The notes under the pieces: model-generated
What the model was told of the DNA's origin: nothing
The model's input: only the letters and a program-made list of their open reading frames with translations
Database searches by the model: none
DNA from: Methylorubrum extorquens
Lineage (GTDB): Bacteria > Pseudomonadota > Alphaproteobacteria > Rhizobiales > Beijerinckiaceae
Assembly: GCF_024169925.1 (NCBI RefSeq)
Contig: NZ_JALJXF010000001.1
Coordinates: 812,001 to 876,000 of the forward strand
DNA: 64,000 bases
Direction: 5' to 3'
Shown: piece by piece, positions 28,195 to 37,155 of the stretch
Layout of the letters: every line of letters starts with the position of its first letter
Position numbering within the stretch: the first letter of the stretch is position 1
Position numbers and translations under genes: made by a program

Positions 28195-29052
28195 ATGATC
28201 GCATCGCATCGTCTGGCGCTGGCGGCCACGCTCGCGACCGGTACCCTCCTCGGGGTTCTGACCGGCTCCCTCGCGTCCCCTGCCGCCGCGGCCGATCTGC
28301 TTCCGCCGCCCCCGCCGCCGCCCGTCCAAGTCGAACCGGTGGCGATCGGCAGCGGCTGGTATCTGCGCGGCGACTTCACGAAAAGCTGGTACGACCACCC
28401 GCGCGACGACGCCATTCTCGATCCGAACGATCCCGGCATGCCGCCGCTCGTCGGGCTGCGCCTGAGTTCCGAGGCCGGTTACGGCGGCGGCGTGGGCTAT
28501 CAGATCAATTCATGGCTACGCGTCGATGCCACCATCGACCAGAGGGCTACCTCGTCCTTCCGCGGCTACTCCTCGCGCTCGGTGTTCGAGACCGGCTACA
28601 ATCTCGAAGCCGGCAAGGTCGATGTGCTGACCGGCCTCGTCAACGTCTACGCCGATATCGGAACGTGGTACGGCTTCACGCCTTACGTCGGCGCGGGCGT
28701 CGGCTTCGCCGACAAGCGCATGAGCCGCAACTACACCCAGACCACCTGCCTGATCGACGGCTGCGACGGGTCCGAGGGTACGGGACCGCGCAACGCCGCC
28801 TTCCGCGCCAACCACTCGGTCATGACCTTCGCATGGGCTCTGACTGCCGGTCTGTCCTACGACCTCGGCGCCGGCTTCAGTGTGGACGCGGCCTACCGCT
28901 ACATCGATCTCGGTAAGATCCGCAGCGGATTGGACGAGTTCGGCGGCCTCACCCGTGTGAAGGATCTGGCGGCCAGCGAATTCCGGGTCGGCCTTCGCTA
29001 CCGCTTCGCCGACGGCCTGCTCGCCTCTCCCGTTCGGAGCTTCGGCAACTGA
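28195..29052 (+). CDS. Outer-membrane beta-barrel protein, paralogue of the preceding gene
   Basis: 285 residues with a signal peptide (MIASHRLALAATLATGTLLG...AAA) and again ADLLPPPPPPPVQVEPV directly after the cleavage region. The same strand order as the neighbour is seen: GSGWYLRGDFTKSWYD, YGGGVGYQINSWLRVDAT, NVYADIGTWYGFTPYVGAGV, FAWALTAGLSYDLGAGFSVD and EFRVGLRYRFADG. The similarity shows a tandem duplication. The insert with two cysteines (TTCLIDGCDG) matches CAPDC in the neighbour, suggesting a conserved extracellular disulfide loop. A long-form intergenic repeat follows. Confidence 0.85.
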   Translation: MIASHRLALAATLATGTLLGVLTGSLASPAAAADLLPPPPPPPVQVEPVAIGSGWYLRGDFTKSWYDHPRDDAILDPNDPGMPPLVGLRLSSEAGYGGGVGYQINSWLRVDATIDQRATSSFRGYSSRSVFETGYNLEAGKVDVLTGLVNVYADIGTWYGFTPYVGAGVGFADKRMSRNYTQTTCLIDGCDGSEGTGPRNAAFRANHSVMTFAWALTAGLSYDLGAGFSVDAAYRYIDLGKIRSGLDEFGGLTRVKDLAASEFRVGLRYRFADGLLASPVRSFGN

Positions 29053-29205
29053 TCCGGTTTCCGCTTGATCCAAGCGGGGACCGTATCGACAAGCCCGCGC
29101 GGCGCCTGAGGAGGGTACCCATTGCGCCACCGCAATGAGTACCCGCCGAAGCCCAAATCCGCCATCCCGAAGGGATCAACCGACTTCGGTATGAGTCGAT
29201 CAAGA
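29053..29205 (+). repeat. Dispersed intergenic repeat, long form
   Basis: It starts inside or directly at the stop codon of the barrel gene. It shares GATCCAAGCGGGGACCG, CAAGCCCGCGCGGCGC, CTGAGGA and CCGCCGAAGCCCAAATCCGC with other copies. The inner insert is a hairpin: GGGTACCCATTGCG pairs with CGCAATGAGTACCC. The rest of the gap to 29440 holds no gene. Confidence 0.8.
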
Positions 29206-29440
29206 TCGTTCCTCAGGAACGCACGGCGTCCAGGCTTGTCCTTGGGCGCCGTTTTCGTTCCGGCCGTCGCTCGATGCATCGAAGGCTCAGGTCATGTGCC
29301 GGAACGGATGTGCGCGAGCATTTGCCGGCCACCTCGGGACGCCATCCAATGTTGGTCCGGTACGAAAAATTAAGGTTACTGAATTAGGACGGAAGGGTCA
29401 GCCCGGTGCCGCAACGGCTCGGTGCGTGAGGACGACGACG

Positions 29441-30340
29441 ATGCGTATCGCGACCCTGGCTTTTCTGACGACCATTCTGGCTTCACCCGCTCTGGCCGCC
29501 GATCTCGATTACGGGGTGCTGCGCGGCTACGACGATGACTACCCGGCACCGGCTCCGCTCATCGATTGGAGCGGATTTTATGTCGGCGGCCATGGCGGAT
29601 ACTCGTCGGCGGCCTTGGGCTTCAGCAACGCCTTCCAGCCGATCGTTGCGAACGCGCTCCGCAACACCGTCGCGGAAGCCGAGATGAGCGCATCTCATCT
29701 TCTCGCCGCACGCGCCACTCATTCCGGCGGTGCCAGCTATGGCGTCTTTGCGGGCGTCAACTATCAATTCGAAGACGTCGTCGTCGGCCTCGAAGCCGAT
29801 TACACTTACTTCGGACAGAGTGAGAACACTTTCGATCGCATCGCTCGCACGATGATCACCAAGGACGAGTTTCTTACCACCGTTAATCTAGATGGATATT
29901 CAAGCACAAAGATCCAAGATTACGGGACGGTCAGAGGCAGGCTCGGCTACGCGTTCGGAAATCTTCTCCCCTTCATCACCGGTGGCGCGGCTGTTGGCCG
30001 CGCCACTGTGACTGACACGGTGACCGTTCAGAACTACGGATATAACAACAACACTTACAATTCAAATCAGACGGGGACCACAAAGTCCTTCATCAATAAC
30101 TACGGTTATTCGGTTTTCTATCAAGACTTTCCACCTGGTAGCATCCCGGCACCCGGTACGGTTCACGGAACAACGAAAAAGGTCACCGTGGTCGGTCTCG
30201 CGGTCGGTGGCGGCCTCGAATACGCGATCACGCCGAACTTCCTGCTGCGCGGCGAGTATCAATATGTCCTGTTCAACGACTTCCAGGGTCATAAGGCCGA
30301 GTTGAACACCGTGCGTGGCGGCGCGGCCATCAAGTTCTGA
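29441..30340 (+). CDS. Outer-membrane protein, Omp31/porin-like barrel
   Basis: 299 residues. Signal peptide MRIATLAFLTTILASPALAA; mature start DLDYGVLRGYDDDYP, then WSGFYVGGHGGYSSAALGFS, the opening of Omp25/31 family barrels. Further strands: YGVFAGVNYQFEDVVVGLEA, YGTVRGRLGYAFGNLLPFIT, VVGLAVGGGLEYAITPNFLL, ending GGAAIKF with terminal Phe, the BAM-recognition signal. The segment 190-225 is Asn/Thr/Tyr-rich and AT-richer in codons (NYGYNNNTYNSNQTGT), probably a variable surface loop. It is more distant from the two preceding barrels than they are from each other. Confidence 0.85.
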   Translation: MRIATLAFLTTILASPALAADLDYGVLRGYDDDYPAPAPLIDWSGFYVGGHGGYSSAALGFSNAFQPIVANALRNTVAEAEMSASHLLAARATHSGGASYGVFAGVNYQFEDVVVGLEADYTYFGQSENTFDRIARTMITKDEFLTTVNLDGYSSTKIQDYGTVRGRLGYAFGNLLPFITGGAAVGRATVTDTVTVQNYGYNNNTYNSNQTGTTKSFINNYGYSVFYQDFPPGSIPAPGTVHGTTKKVTVVGLAVGGGLEYAITPNFLLRGEYQYVLFNDFQGHKAELNTVRGGAAIKF

Positions 30341-30366
30341 CGCGCGACCGAGTCCGGAGAGCCGCC

Positions 30367-30618
30367 ATGCGCCACCTGCTTCTGCTCACGGCCGCGACGC
30401 TCGCCGGCTTATCCGTCGGGCACGCTCAAGCCGAGAGCCGTAGCCGGCATCTCATGACACGCCCCGCCGTCACGGCACTCCCGCCGGAGATGCCCTACCG
30501 CGATCCGCGTCCGCGCTTCCGCGGGCCGCCGCCGGTCGAGCGGTTCACCGTCCGGGCCTACGTGCCGCGGCCGACCAACCAGCCGATGTTCAACGAGCCG
30601 CCGCAGCCGTTGCGCTGA
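30367..30618 (+). CDS. Small secreted proline/arginine-rich protein
   Basis: 83 residues with a clear signal peptide (MRHLLLLTAATLAGLSVGHAQA). The mature part is basic and proline-rich (PEMPYRDPRPRFRGPPPVER) without cysteines or a known domain. It starts 26 bp after the barrel gene, so it is likely co-transcribed with it. Function unknown. Confidence 0.6.
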   Translation: MRHLLLLTAATLAGLSVGHAQAESRSRHLMTRPAVTALPPEMPYRDPRPRFRGPPPVERFTVRAYVPRPTNQPMFNEPPQPLR

Positions 30619-30625
30619 CGCGCGA

Positions 30626-31174
30626 TCAGCTGTCGAGCTCGCTGTCCCAGTAGAGATAGTCGAGCCACGTGTGGTGATACTGGCGGTGGTCGAATTCCGG
30701 CTGGCGGCGGTGCAACTCGTGCCGTGTCGGCCGGTGCGGCTCGTTGAGAAGCGGCATTTCAGCCTCCGCCGGCGTGCGGTTGGCCTTGCGCAGATTACAG
30801 GGCGAGCAGGCTGCAACGACGTTCTCCCAAGTGGAGAGGCCGCCGCGGGAGCGGGGCACGACGTGGTCGAAGGTCAGGCCGCCCGAGGGAAGGCGCAGCC
30901 CGCAATACTGGCACGAGAAGGTGTCGCGCAGGTAGATGTTGTAGCGGGTGAAGGCCGGGCTGCGGGCCAGCGCCACGTAGCTCTTGAGGGCGACCACGCT
31001 CGGCACCTTGAGGGACCGGCTCGGACTGTGTGCCTCGATATCGTAGTTCGCGACCAGGGTGACGCGATCAAGGAACAATGCCGTGAATGCGTCCTTCCAA
31101 GACCACAACGAGAGCGGATTGTAGGAAAGCGGCCTGTAATCCGCGTTGAGCACCAGGGTTTGCAGATCGATCAT
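30626..31174 (-). CDS. HNH endonuclease
   Basis: 182 residues from ATG 31174; an ATG three codons upstream is also possible. Begins MIDLQTLVLNADYRPLSYNP, the conserved opening of a widespread group of bacterial HNH proteins. The nuclease core is SCQYCGLRLPSGGLTFDHVV, PRSRGG, WENVVAACSPCNLRKAN: two zinc CxxC knuckles around the DHV and N...N residues of the HNH fold. Such stand-alone genes are not tied to a restriction system here, and their DNA target is unknown. It converges with the small secreted protein gene. Confidence 0.88.
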   Translation of the reverse strand: MIDLQTLVLNADYRPLSYNPLSLWSWKDAFTALFLDRVTLVANYDIEAHSPSRSLKVPSVVALKSYVALARSPAFTRYNIYLRDTFSCQYCGLRLPSGGLTFDHVVPRSRGGLSTWENVVAACSPCNLRKANRTPAEAEMPLLNEPHRPTRHELHRRQPEFDHRQYHHTWLDYLYWDSELDS

Positions 31175-31885
31175 CGACGCCACTCACTGCTCGTGACGGC
31201 GCCCCTCGGGCGCCTCGGCCTCGGACGCCGAAGGTCCGAAGGGCCATGCCGTACCCGCGACAACCGGAGCCCAGGGGGTGCCTCGGAACCGTGCCGGAGG
31301 GCATGACGCCCCGGCACGGCCGCGGGTCCACAGGCAGTCGCGCACGCTCGCGCCGAACCCGAGGCCTCAGCGCTTCGCGCTCGGGTGGGTTGGCGGGAAT
31401 TGAAAGGTCGAGAGGGATCTTGACGCCAACAGCTTCCCCGACCGGCGAATCCTGCCGGGTCGAACCGAAGCGTGGCGGGGCGGACGATCAGCGCCGCCTC
31501 CTCGCTGCGTGAGGATATGGCCAAGTCCATCGCGGCTTAGTGTAATATCAGCGTGACAAGCTTGTGAAGGCGGACCGACCGTCCGTGACGTCGCGGCCGA
31601 TGATTTTCCCTGGAATAGAGTGTCCACCGCCCCGTCCGCATGGTTTTGCCCCATTACGCGGGCAGACAGCCCGGGCCAGAGCGCCCTTGTGCGTTGCAAA
31701 CAGTTTCGCGGCTCGCCTCTCGGAAAGTCGCGCCATGGCCCTAGCTCAGGGGCGGCGCGGGATGCCGAATCCGTCGAGCGCCGCGCCCAAGGCTGCGGTC
31801 TCGACACCACCCGCGAAGCGGCCGGCCAGGCTGGCCTGGCGCCGATCAACCCGACGCGACCCCGTTCCCCCCGCGAAGGACGACG
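31175..31885. other. 711-bp region without a supported gene
   Basis: Open frames exist on both strands, but none shows a ribosome-binding site plus a recognisable family. GGCGCCCCTCGGGCGCC near 31200 can form a hairpin, and TAGTGTAATATCAGCG near 31540 is a local AT-rich spot that could be a promoter. The last part is the leader of the MscS-family gene. A small RNA cannot be excluded. Confidence 0.4.
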
Positions 31886-34609
31886 ATGCTACGACACTCC
31901 CTGCTCACCCGCATTCGCCACATGGTTCGCGGCAAGGCCCTGATCGCGGCGCTGACCGCGGCGGCTCTCCTGCCGAATGCGGCGGTCGGGCAGGGGAGTC
32001 CGCCGGGGGCGGAGGCGCCGACCGCTCAGACGGCCCCGGCTCCGAAGCCGCACGCGGCGCCGCCGCCAGCGAACGGGCAAGCGGCCGAGGGGCAGGCCGC
32101 GCCGGCCCCCAAGCCGGCCGCGCCCAAGGTGCCCGTCTCGGAAGCGCTGCAAACGCTCCGCGACCGCCTCGACACCATCAAGGCGGATCTCGAAGCGCGG
32201 GAGAAGGCGATCTCCGGCCAGAATGTCGGCGCGGGCGACCTGACCCGCGCCCGCGACGGGCTCGACCCGCTCGCCGACCGGCTGCGCTCGGCGATCGAGC
32301 TGCTCGGCCCGCGGTTGGACGCGGCGCGTGAGCGCCTGACGCAAATCGGCCCCAAGCCGAAGGAGGGCGAAGAGGGCGAGGAGGTCGCCCGTGAGCGGGC
32401 CGAGCGCGAACAGGCCGTCAACGATATCGACGGCACCCAGCGGCTGGCCAAGTCCCTGCTGGTGCAAAGCGACCAGATCGTCGATCAAATCTCGAACCGC
32501 CGTCGCGCCGCCTTCACCCGCGGCCTGTTCGAGCGCAGCTCCTCGCTGCTGAGCCCCGACCTGTGGATGCGGGTCGCCGCCGACATTCCTCGGGACGTCA
32601 GCTCGCTGAGCAGCGGCCTCGACGACACGATCTCCCTGTTCCGCCGCAACGGCACCCTGTGGAACCTGCTGGTTCTCGGTCTCGCCTTCGGCCTGTCCTT
32701 CGCCCTGTATTTCGGACGCCGCAACATCGCCCCGGCGCTGGGCCGCCGGGACATCAACGTCACTTCGCCGTCGAAGCGGGCCAAGCTCCTGGGCGCGTGG
32801 CGCGTGCTCCTGCTCGGCACGCTGCCGGCTCTGGCAGGCAGCTACGCGGTCTATTACGCCCTCGACGTCACCGAGTTGCTGCCGGCCCGGTTCCTCCCGG
32901 TCGCCAGCACCATTCTCGGTGGCATCGCCTTCATCGCCTTCGTCGAAGCGACGGCCGACGCCTTGCTCGCCGTCAACAAACCGGCGTGGCGTCCGGCACC
33001 CGTCTCGGACGCCGCCGCATGGCGGATCAACGCGCTCGCAGTCAGCATCGCCGTGGTCATCACGGTGTCAAAATCGACGGAGGCGCTGAACTCGGCAATC
33101 TACGCCGCGCTGCCGATCTCGATCGCGACTCGCGGCATCGGTGCCGTCACGGCCGCGTTGCTACTCGCCATCGGCCTCCACCGCTTCGCCGATACGGCGG
33201 AGAAGGAGGAGGAGTGCTTCGGCCCCTATGTCGGCACCGACACGTCGTCGAACATCGGCGGGCCGCTGCGGCTGCTCGGATGGGTCGCGGTCGCGGTGAT
33301 CGCGGTGGCGCCTTTCGTGGGATACGTCGCCCTCTCGGCCTTCCTCGTCGATCAGTTGATCTGGAGCGCGAGCATCCTCGTCCTGCTCTGGCTGCTCATC
33401 ATGAGCGTCGATGTGCTGATCGGCGGGTCGCTGTGCGAGGAGACGCGCCTCGCCACCACGCTCCAGGCCAATACCGGGCTGCGCAAACGCTCGCTCAACC
33501 AAATTGCGGTGCTGGTGACCGGCTTCGGCCGGGTCCTGCTGATCGCCCTCGCCGCGCTCCTGGCGCTCGCGCCCTGGGGGCTCGACTCGACGGACGTATT
33601 CTCCTCGATCCGCACGGCCTTCTTCGGCTTCAAGGTCGGAGACGTCACGATCTCTCTCTCGTCCATCGCCTACGGCATCGGCATCCTCGGGCTCGGCGTG
33701 TTCATCACCCGTGGCGTGCAGCGCTGGCTCGAGAACACCTATCTGCCGGCGACCGACCTCGATGCCGGCCTGCGCAACTCGATCTCGACGGTGGCGGGCT
33801 ATGTCGGCTTCCTGCTCGCCCTGGCGCTGGCCTTCTCCTATCTCGGCCTCAGCCTCGAGAAGCTGACCATCGTCGCCGGCGCGCTCTCGGTCGGTATCGG
33901 TTTCGGCCTTCAGTCGATCGTCAACAACTTCGTCTCGGGCCTGCTGCTTCTCTGGGAGCGTCCGATCCGGGTCGGCGATCAGGTGCTGATCGGCGACAGC
34001 GAGGGCATCGTGAAGCGCATCTCGGTGCGCTCCACCGAGATCCAGACCTTCGACCGCTCGGCCGTGATCGTGCCGAACTCGAACCTGATCTCGGGCATCG
34101 TGAAGAACCGGGTGCGCGGCGACCGCACCGGCCGGGTGATCCTGTCCGTCAGCGTTCTGCGCAGCAAGGATCCGGTGCAGGCCGCCGAGATGATGGTCGC
34201 CTGCGCCAAGGCGCATCCGGACGTGCTCAAGGAGCCGCCGCCGCGGGTGGTGTTCAAGAAGATCGGCGATCCCTTCTTGGAGTTCGAGCTGGTCGCCATG
34301 GTGATCGACGTCAACCTCGGTCAGAAGGTGCAGAGCGACCTCAATTTCTCGGTCTTCAAGACCCTGGCCGATGCCGAGTTCATCCCGCCGATGGGCCCGG
34401 CTTCGAGCTTCATCACCGTGCAGGGCCTGGAACCGGTCCGCGACGCGCTCGGACAGATCGCCCACGCTGTCGGCAGCTCGGCCACGCAGGTAATCGCGCC
34501 TGCAGCATCCGGAGTAGACGATGCCAAGAAAAGCTCTGCGCCGGAAGAAGCCTCGGCCCATAGCCCAGCGAACGAATCGCAGGATGTAAACCGTCGACGC
34601 CACGGATAG
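31886..34609 (+). CDS. Large MscS-family mechanosensitive channel with DUF3772-like periplasmic domain
   Basis: 907 residues. A signal peptide is followed by an Ala/Pro-rich linker and a helical, coiled-coil-prone periplasmic region (ALQTLRDRLDTIKADLEARE, RLAKSLLVQSDQIVDQISNR). About ten membrane segments span residues 255-660. The pore-lining helix and beta domain of MscS follow: SVGIGFGLQSIVNNFVSGLL, LLWERPIRVGDQVLIGDSEG, VKRISVRSTEIQTFDRSAVI, VPNSNLISGIVKN. Such channels release solutes on hypo-osmotic shock. The protein resembles large MscK-like channels and is much longer than MscS (about 286). The tail after 860 is low-complexity. Confidence 0.88.
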   Translation: MLRHSLLTRIRHMVRGKALIAALTAAALLPNAAVGQGSPPGAEAPTAQTAPAPKPHAAPPPANGQAAEGQAAPAPKPAAPKVPVSEALQTLRDRLDTIKADLEAREKAISGQNVGAGDLTRARDGLDPLADRLRSAIELLGPRLDAARERLTQIGPKPKEGEEGEEVARERAEREQAVNDIDGTQRLAKSLLVQSDQIVDQISNRRRAAFTRGLFERSSSLLSPDLWMRVAADIPRDVSSLSSGLDDTISLFRRNGTLWNLLVLGLAFGLSFALYFGRRNIAPALGRRDINVTSPSKRAKLLGAWRVLLLGTLPALAGSYAVYYALDVTELLPARFLPVASTILGGIAFIAFVEATADALLAVNKPAWRPAPVSDAAAWRINALAVSIAVVITVSKSTEALNSAIYAALPISIATRGIGAVTAALLLAIGLHRFADTAEKEEECFGPYVGTDTSSNIGGPLRLLGWVAVAVIAVAPFVGYVALSAFLVDQLIWSASILVLLWLLIMSVDVLIGGSLCEETRLATTLQANTGLRKRSLNQIAVLVTGFGRVLLIALAALLALAPWGLDSTDVFSSIRTAFFGFKVGDVTISLSSIAYGIGILGLGVFITRGVQRWLENTYLPATDLDAGLRNSISTVAGYVGFLLALALAFSYLGLSLEKLTIVAGALSVGIGFGLQSIVNNFVSGLLLLWERPIRVGDQVLIGDSEGIVKRISVRSTEIQTFDRSAVIVPNSNLISGIVKNRVRGDRTGRVILSVSVLRSKDPVQAAEMMVACAKAHPDVLKEPPPRVVFKKIGDPFLEFELVAMVIDVNLGQKVQSDLNFSVFKTLADAEFIPPMGPASSFITVQGLEPVRDALGQIAHAVGSSATQVIAPAASGVDDAKKSSAPEEASAHSPANESQDVNRRRHG

Positions 34610-34736
34610 CGGCGGGCGTCCTTCGGAGAGAAAACGGCGCCAGCCCTGAGGATATCGGGGCCGGCCGCACCGATACACTTGAGTTTACCGGCGGCAGGGC
34701 CCACTTCCTCCCTCTGCTCACCGGAAACTCGTTGTC

Positions 34737-35258
34737 GTGCTCGGACGTCAGACCCTCGGACGCAAGACTTTCATCGCCGCACCTGCGGCGCTCGCGCTCG
34801 TCGCCCTGCTCCAGGGTTGCGCGGGGAAGATGACGCCCGACACCACCGGGCTACCGAGCATGTACCTGCCGCTCACCACCGGCAGCACCGCGGTGGACAC
34901 GGCGGAGGCTCGGGACATGATCTCGGCCTATCGCCGCAACAACGGCGCCGCCCCGCTCGTCATCGACCCCGAGTTGCAGCGGCTCGCCGAGACCGAGGCC
35001 GCCGCCATGGCCGCCTCCGACCGGCCGAGCAAGAGCCAGACGGTGAGGGCTGCCGTGGCCCGGCTCGGCTATGACGGCGCGGATGCCAACCTTTCGGCGG
35101 GCTACCACACTCTCGCGGAAGCGTTCTCCGGCTGGCGCGACAGCCCTCCGCACCGGGCCGTCATGCTGTCGCCCGAGGCGACCCGCATGGGCATCGCCAC
35201 CGCCTACGCGCCGGGCTCGAAATACAAAGTCTACTGGGCGCTGCTGGTCGCCAAGTAG
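34737..35258 (+). CDS. CAP/SCP-domain lipoprotein
   Basis: 173 residues with a GTG start. The N-terminus ends in the lipobox LLQGC (Cys28). The CAP domain is visible as ARDMISAYRRNNGAAPLVID, PELQRLAETEAAAMAASD, then AFSGWRDSPPHRAVMLSPEA and MGIATAYAPGS. The HRAVML region carries one of the family's histidines, but the N-terminal histidine of the usual pair is not evident. Role in the envelope is unknown. The gene converges on motB 6 bp away. Confidence 0.8.
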   Translation: MLGRQTLGRKTFIAAPAALALVALLQGCAGKMTPDTTGLPSMYLPLTTGSTAVDTAEARDMISAYRRNNGAAPLVIDPELQRLAETEAAAMAASDRPSKSQTVRAAVARLGYDGADANLSAGYHTLAEAFSGWRDSPPHRAVMLSPEATRMGIATAYAPGSKYKVYWALLVAK

Positions 35259-35264
35259 ACGCCC

Positions 35265-36098
35265 TCAGGGCACAACCTTGCCGTTCGGCGTCGGCGGTGC
35301 CTCGGAGAGAAGCGTAACCGTGACCCGGCGGTTCGCCGCGAGATAGGGATTGTCGGGAAACATCGGCTCGGTATCCGCCTTGCCCGTCACAGAGGCGAAG
35401 CGGTCGTCCGGCAGGCCGGCGCCGGCCAGGACGTCGCGCACGCTCAAGGCGCGGTTGGCCGAAAGCTCCCAGGGCGGGGCGGTGTCGCGGGTGCCGGGGC
35501 GGGCGGTCGCGGTGAAGCCGGTCACGGCGATGCGGTTCGGCAACTTCATCAGCGTCGGCGCCAATCGCTCGAGCAGCCGGCGGGTGCGATCGTTGGGGCG
35601 GCTCGATCCTTCGGGGAACATTGAGCGACCGTCCTGATCAACGATGGAGACGTCGAGCCCCTTCCGGGTCGGCGCGATGATGACGTTCTTCGACAGCTCC
35701 GCCACTTCCGGCATGTCCTGCATCGCCTGCCGCAGGGAGGCCGCGGCCTGCCCGAACGCGTCGGGATAGCCGCGGTCGGGAATGCCGTCGTCGAGGCCGC
35801 TGTCGATCTGCGGCGGCGTCGTGCGGTCAGTGGCCCGCTCGGGGGGGACGTCGCGCAGGTGCTTGAACTTGTCGGCTGTCGGAATCCCCTCGCTCTCCAG
35901 GATGCCGGCGAACTTCGATTCCTTGTTCACGCCGAAGGCGTCGCGCATCGAGCCGGCGACGACCTGAAGCTTCTTCTGGTCCTGGGTCGAGTAGGCGGCG
36001 ATCATGACGAAGAAGCTCATCAGGAGCGCCATCAGGTCGGCGAAGGTCACGAACCAGCCGTGACCGCCGTGGGCGCCGCCGCGCTTCTTCTTGGCCAC
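35265..36098 (-). CDS. motB: Flagellar motor stator protein MotB
   Basis: 277 residues. A single N-terminal membrane helix, GHGWFVTFADLMALLMSFFV, carries the conserved proton/sodium-carrying Asp. The plug region follows, and the C-terminal OmpA-like peptidoglycan-binding domain includes GLDVSIVDQDGRSMFPEGSS, IAVTGFTATARPGTRDTAPP, ELSANRALSVRDVLAGAGLP and YLAANRRVTVTL. It anchors the MotA ring to the wall. Transcribed 14 bp after motA; no other flagellar genes are in the window. Confidence 0.9.
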   Translation of the reverse strand: MAKKKRGGAHGGHGWFVTFADLMALLMSFFVMIAAYSTQDQKKLQVVAGSMRDAFGVNKESKFAGILESEGIPTADKFKHLRDVPPERATDRTTPPQIDSGLDDGIPDRGYPDAFGQAAASLRQAMQDMPEVAELSKNVIIAPTRKGLDVSIVDQDGRSMFPEGSSRPNDRTRRLLERLAPTLMKLPNRIAVTGFTATARPGTRDTAPPWELSANRALSVRDVLAGAGLPDDRFASVTGKADTEPMFPDNPYLAANRRVTVTLLSEAPPTPNGKVVP

Positions 36099-36112
36099 CG
36101 CTCAAGCCCTCG

Positions 36113-36886
36113 TCAGGCCGCTTCCGCGGCGAGTTCTTCGCGGTGGTTGGCGGGCAGGTAGGCGATGAGCATCTCGCGCACCAGCGAGGGGCTCTTCTGG
36201 TCGCGAATCAGCAGGATGCCGTCGATGATGAGGGAGCGCGACACGTCCTCCTCCTCGAGCTTGACGTGAAGCTTGTCGGCGATCGGAATGGCGACCATGT
36301 TGGCGATCAGCGCGCCGTAGAGGGTGGCCAGCAGGGCGGTCGCCATGGCGGGGCCGAGCTTCGACGGGTCGGACATGTTGGCGAACATCGTCACCATGCC
36401 GAGGATGGTGCCGATCATGCCCCAGGCCGGCGCACAGTCGCCGAAGGCACGGTAGATCTTCGAGCCTTCGTCGAGGTGCATCAGGAAGTTGTCGCGGTCA
36501 CGCTCCATCGTATCGCGGATGAAGTCGCGGTCGTAACCATCGGCGATGTAGCGCGAGCCCTGAGCCAGGAACGGATCGGAGATCTCCATGCTTTCCAGCG
36601 CGATCGGGCCCGACTTGCGCACCACGTCGGCGATCTTGGTGATCTCCTCGATCAGTTCGTGCGGCTTCACCGAGCGCATGGTGAAGGCGTAGCGCAGCCC
36701 CATCGGCAGGCCGTGCAGCATGGTCGAGAACGGAAAGCGGATCATCGTCGCGGCGATGGCGCCGCCGAAGATGACGATCACCGCGTGTTTGTCGAAATAC
36801 GCGGCGAAGTTGCCCCCGTCGATCATGATGAGGGTGAACACGACGCCGACGCCGCCGAGCAGCCCGATACCGGTTGCGAGATCCAT
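36113..36886 (-). CDS. motA: Flagellar motor stator protein MotA (PomA-type length)
   Basis: 257 residues from ATG 36886 (MDLATGIGLLGGVGVVFTLI). Four membrane segments lie at the N-terminus and in the C-terminal third (GDCAPAWGMIGTILGMVTMF, GPAMATALLATLYGALIANM, VAIPIADKL). The cytoplasmic loop with charged residues for rotor contact includes FPFSTMLHGLPMGLRYAFTM and KSGPIALESMEISDPFLAQG. Length and start are closer to the short PomA/MotP type than to the roughly 290-residue rhizobial MotA, so ion specificity is open. It forms an operon with motB. Confidence 0.9.
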   Translation of the reverse strand: MDLATGIGLLGGVGVVFTLIMIDGGNFAAYFDKHAVIVIFGGAIAATMIRFPFSTMLHGLPMGLRYAFTMRSVKPHELIEEITKIADVVRKSGPIALESMEISDPFLAQGSRYIADGYDRDFIRDTMERDRDNFLMHLDEGSKIYRAFGDCAPAWGMIGTILGMVTMFANMSDPSKLGPAMATALLATLYGALIANMVAIPIADKLHVKLEEEDVSRSLIIDGILLIRDQKSPSLVREMLIAYLPANHREELAAEAA

Positions 36887-37155
36887 GACGCCGATGCCCG
36901 AAGCCCGGCCAATCACGCAGGCCGTCCCCAACTTCTAAAAAAACAGGCTGAAGGAACGGTAAAGGGCGTGGACGAACGGGCCGTTCGCCGTCATGTGCCG
37001 TTCAGGGGGGAAGAGCCATATCTTCCCATGCCGATTGCCCGGGGGTGTCTGCGCGGAGAACCGCAGCCCCCCGGTCGGCCGGCGCCGGGTCCACCCGGTT
37101 CCCAACGGCAAGATCCCCACGGCTGCGGCCGGACGGGGCGGGGAGCGAAAACACG

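Noticed and set aside
34616..34736. Possible further gene between the MscS-like gene and the CAP lipoprotein gene
   Set aside because: Only a leader-size gap with no start codon and ribosome-binding site combination.
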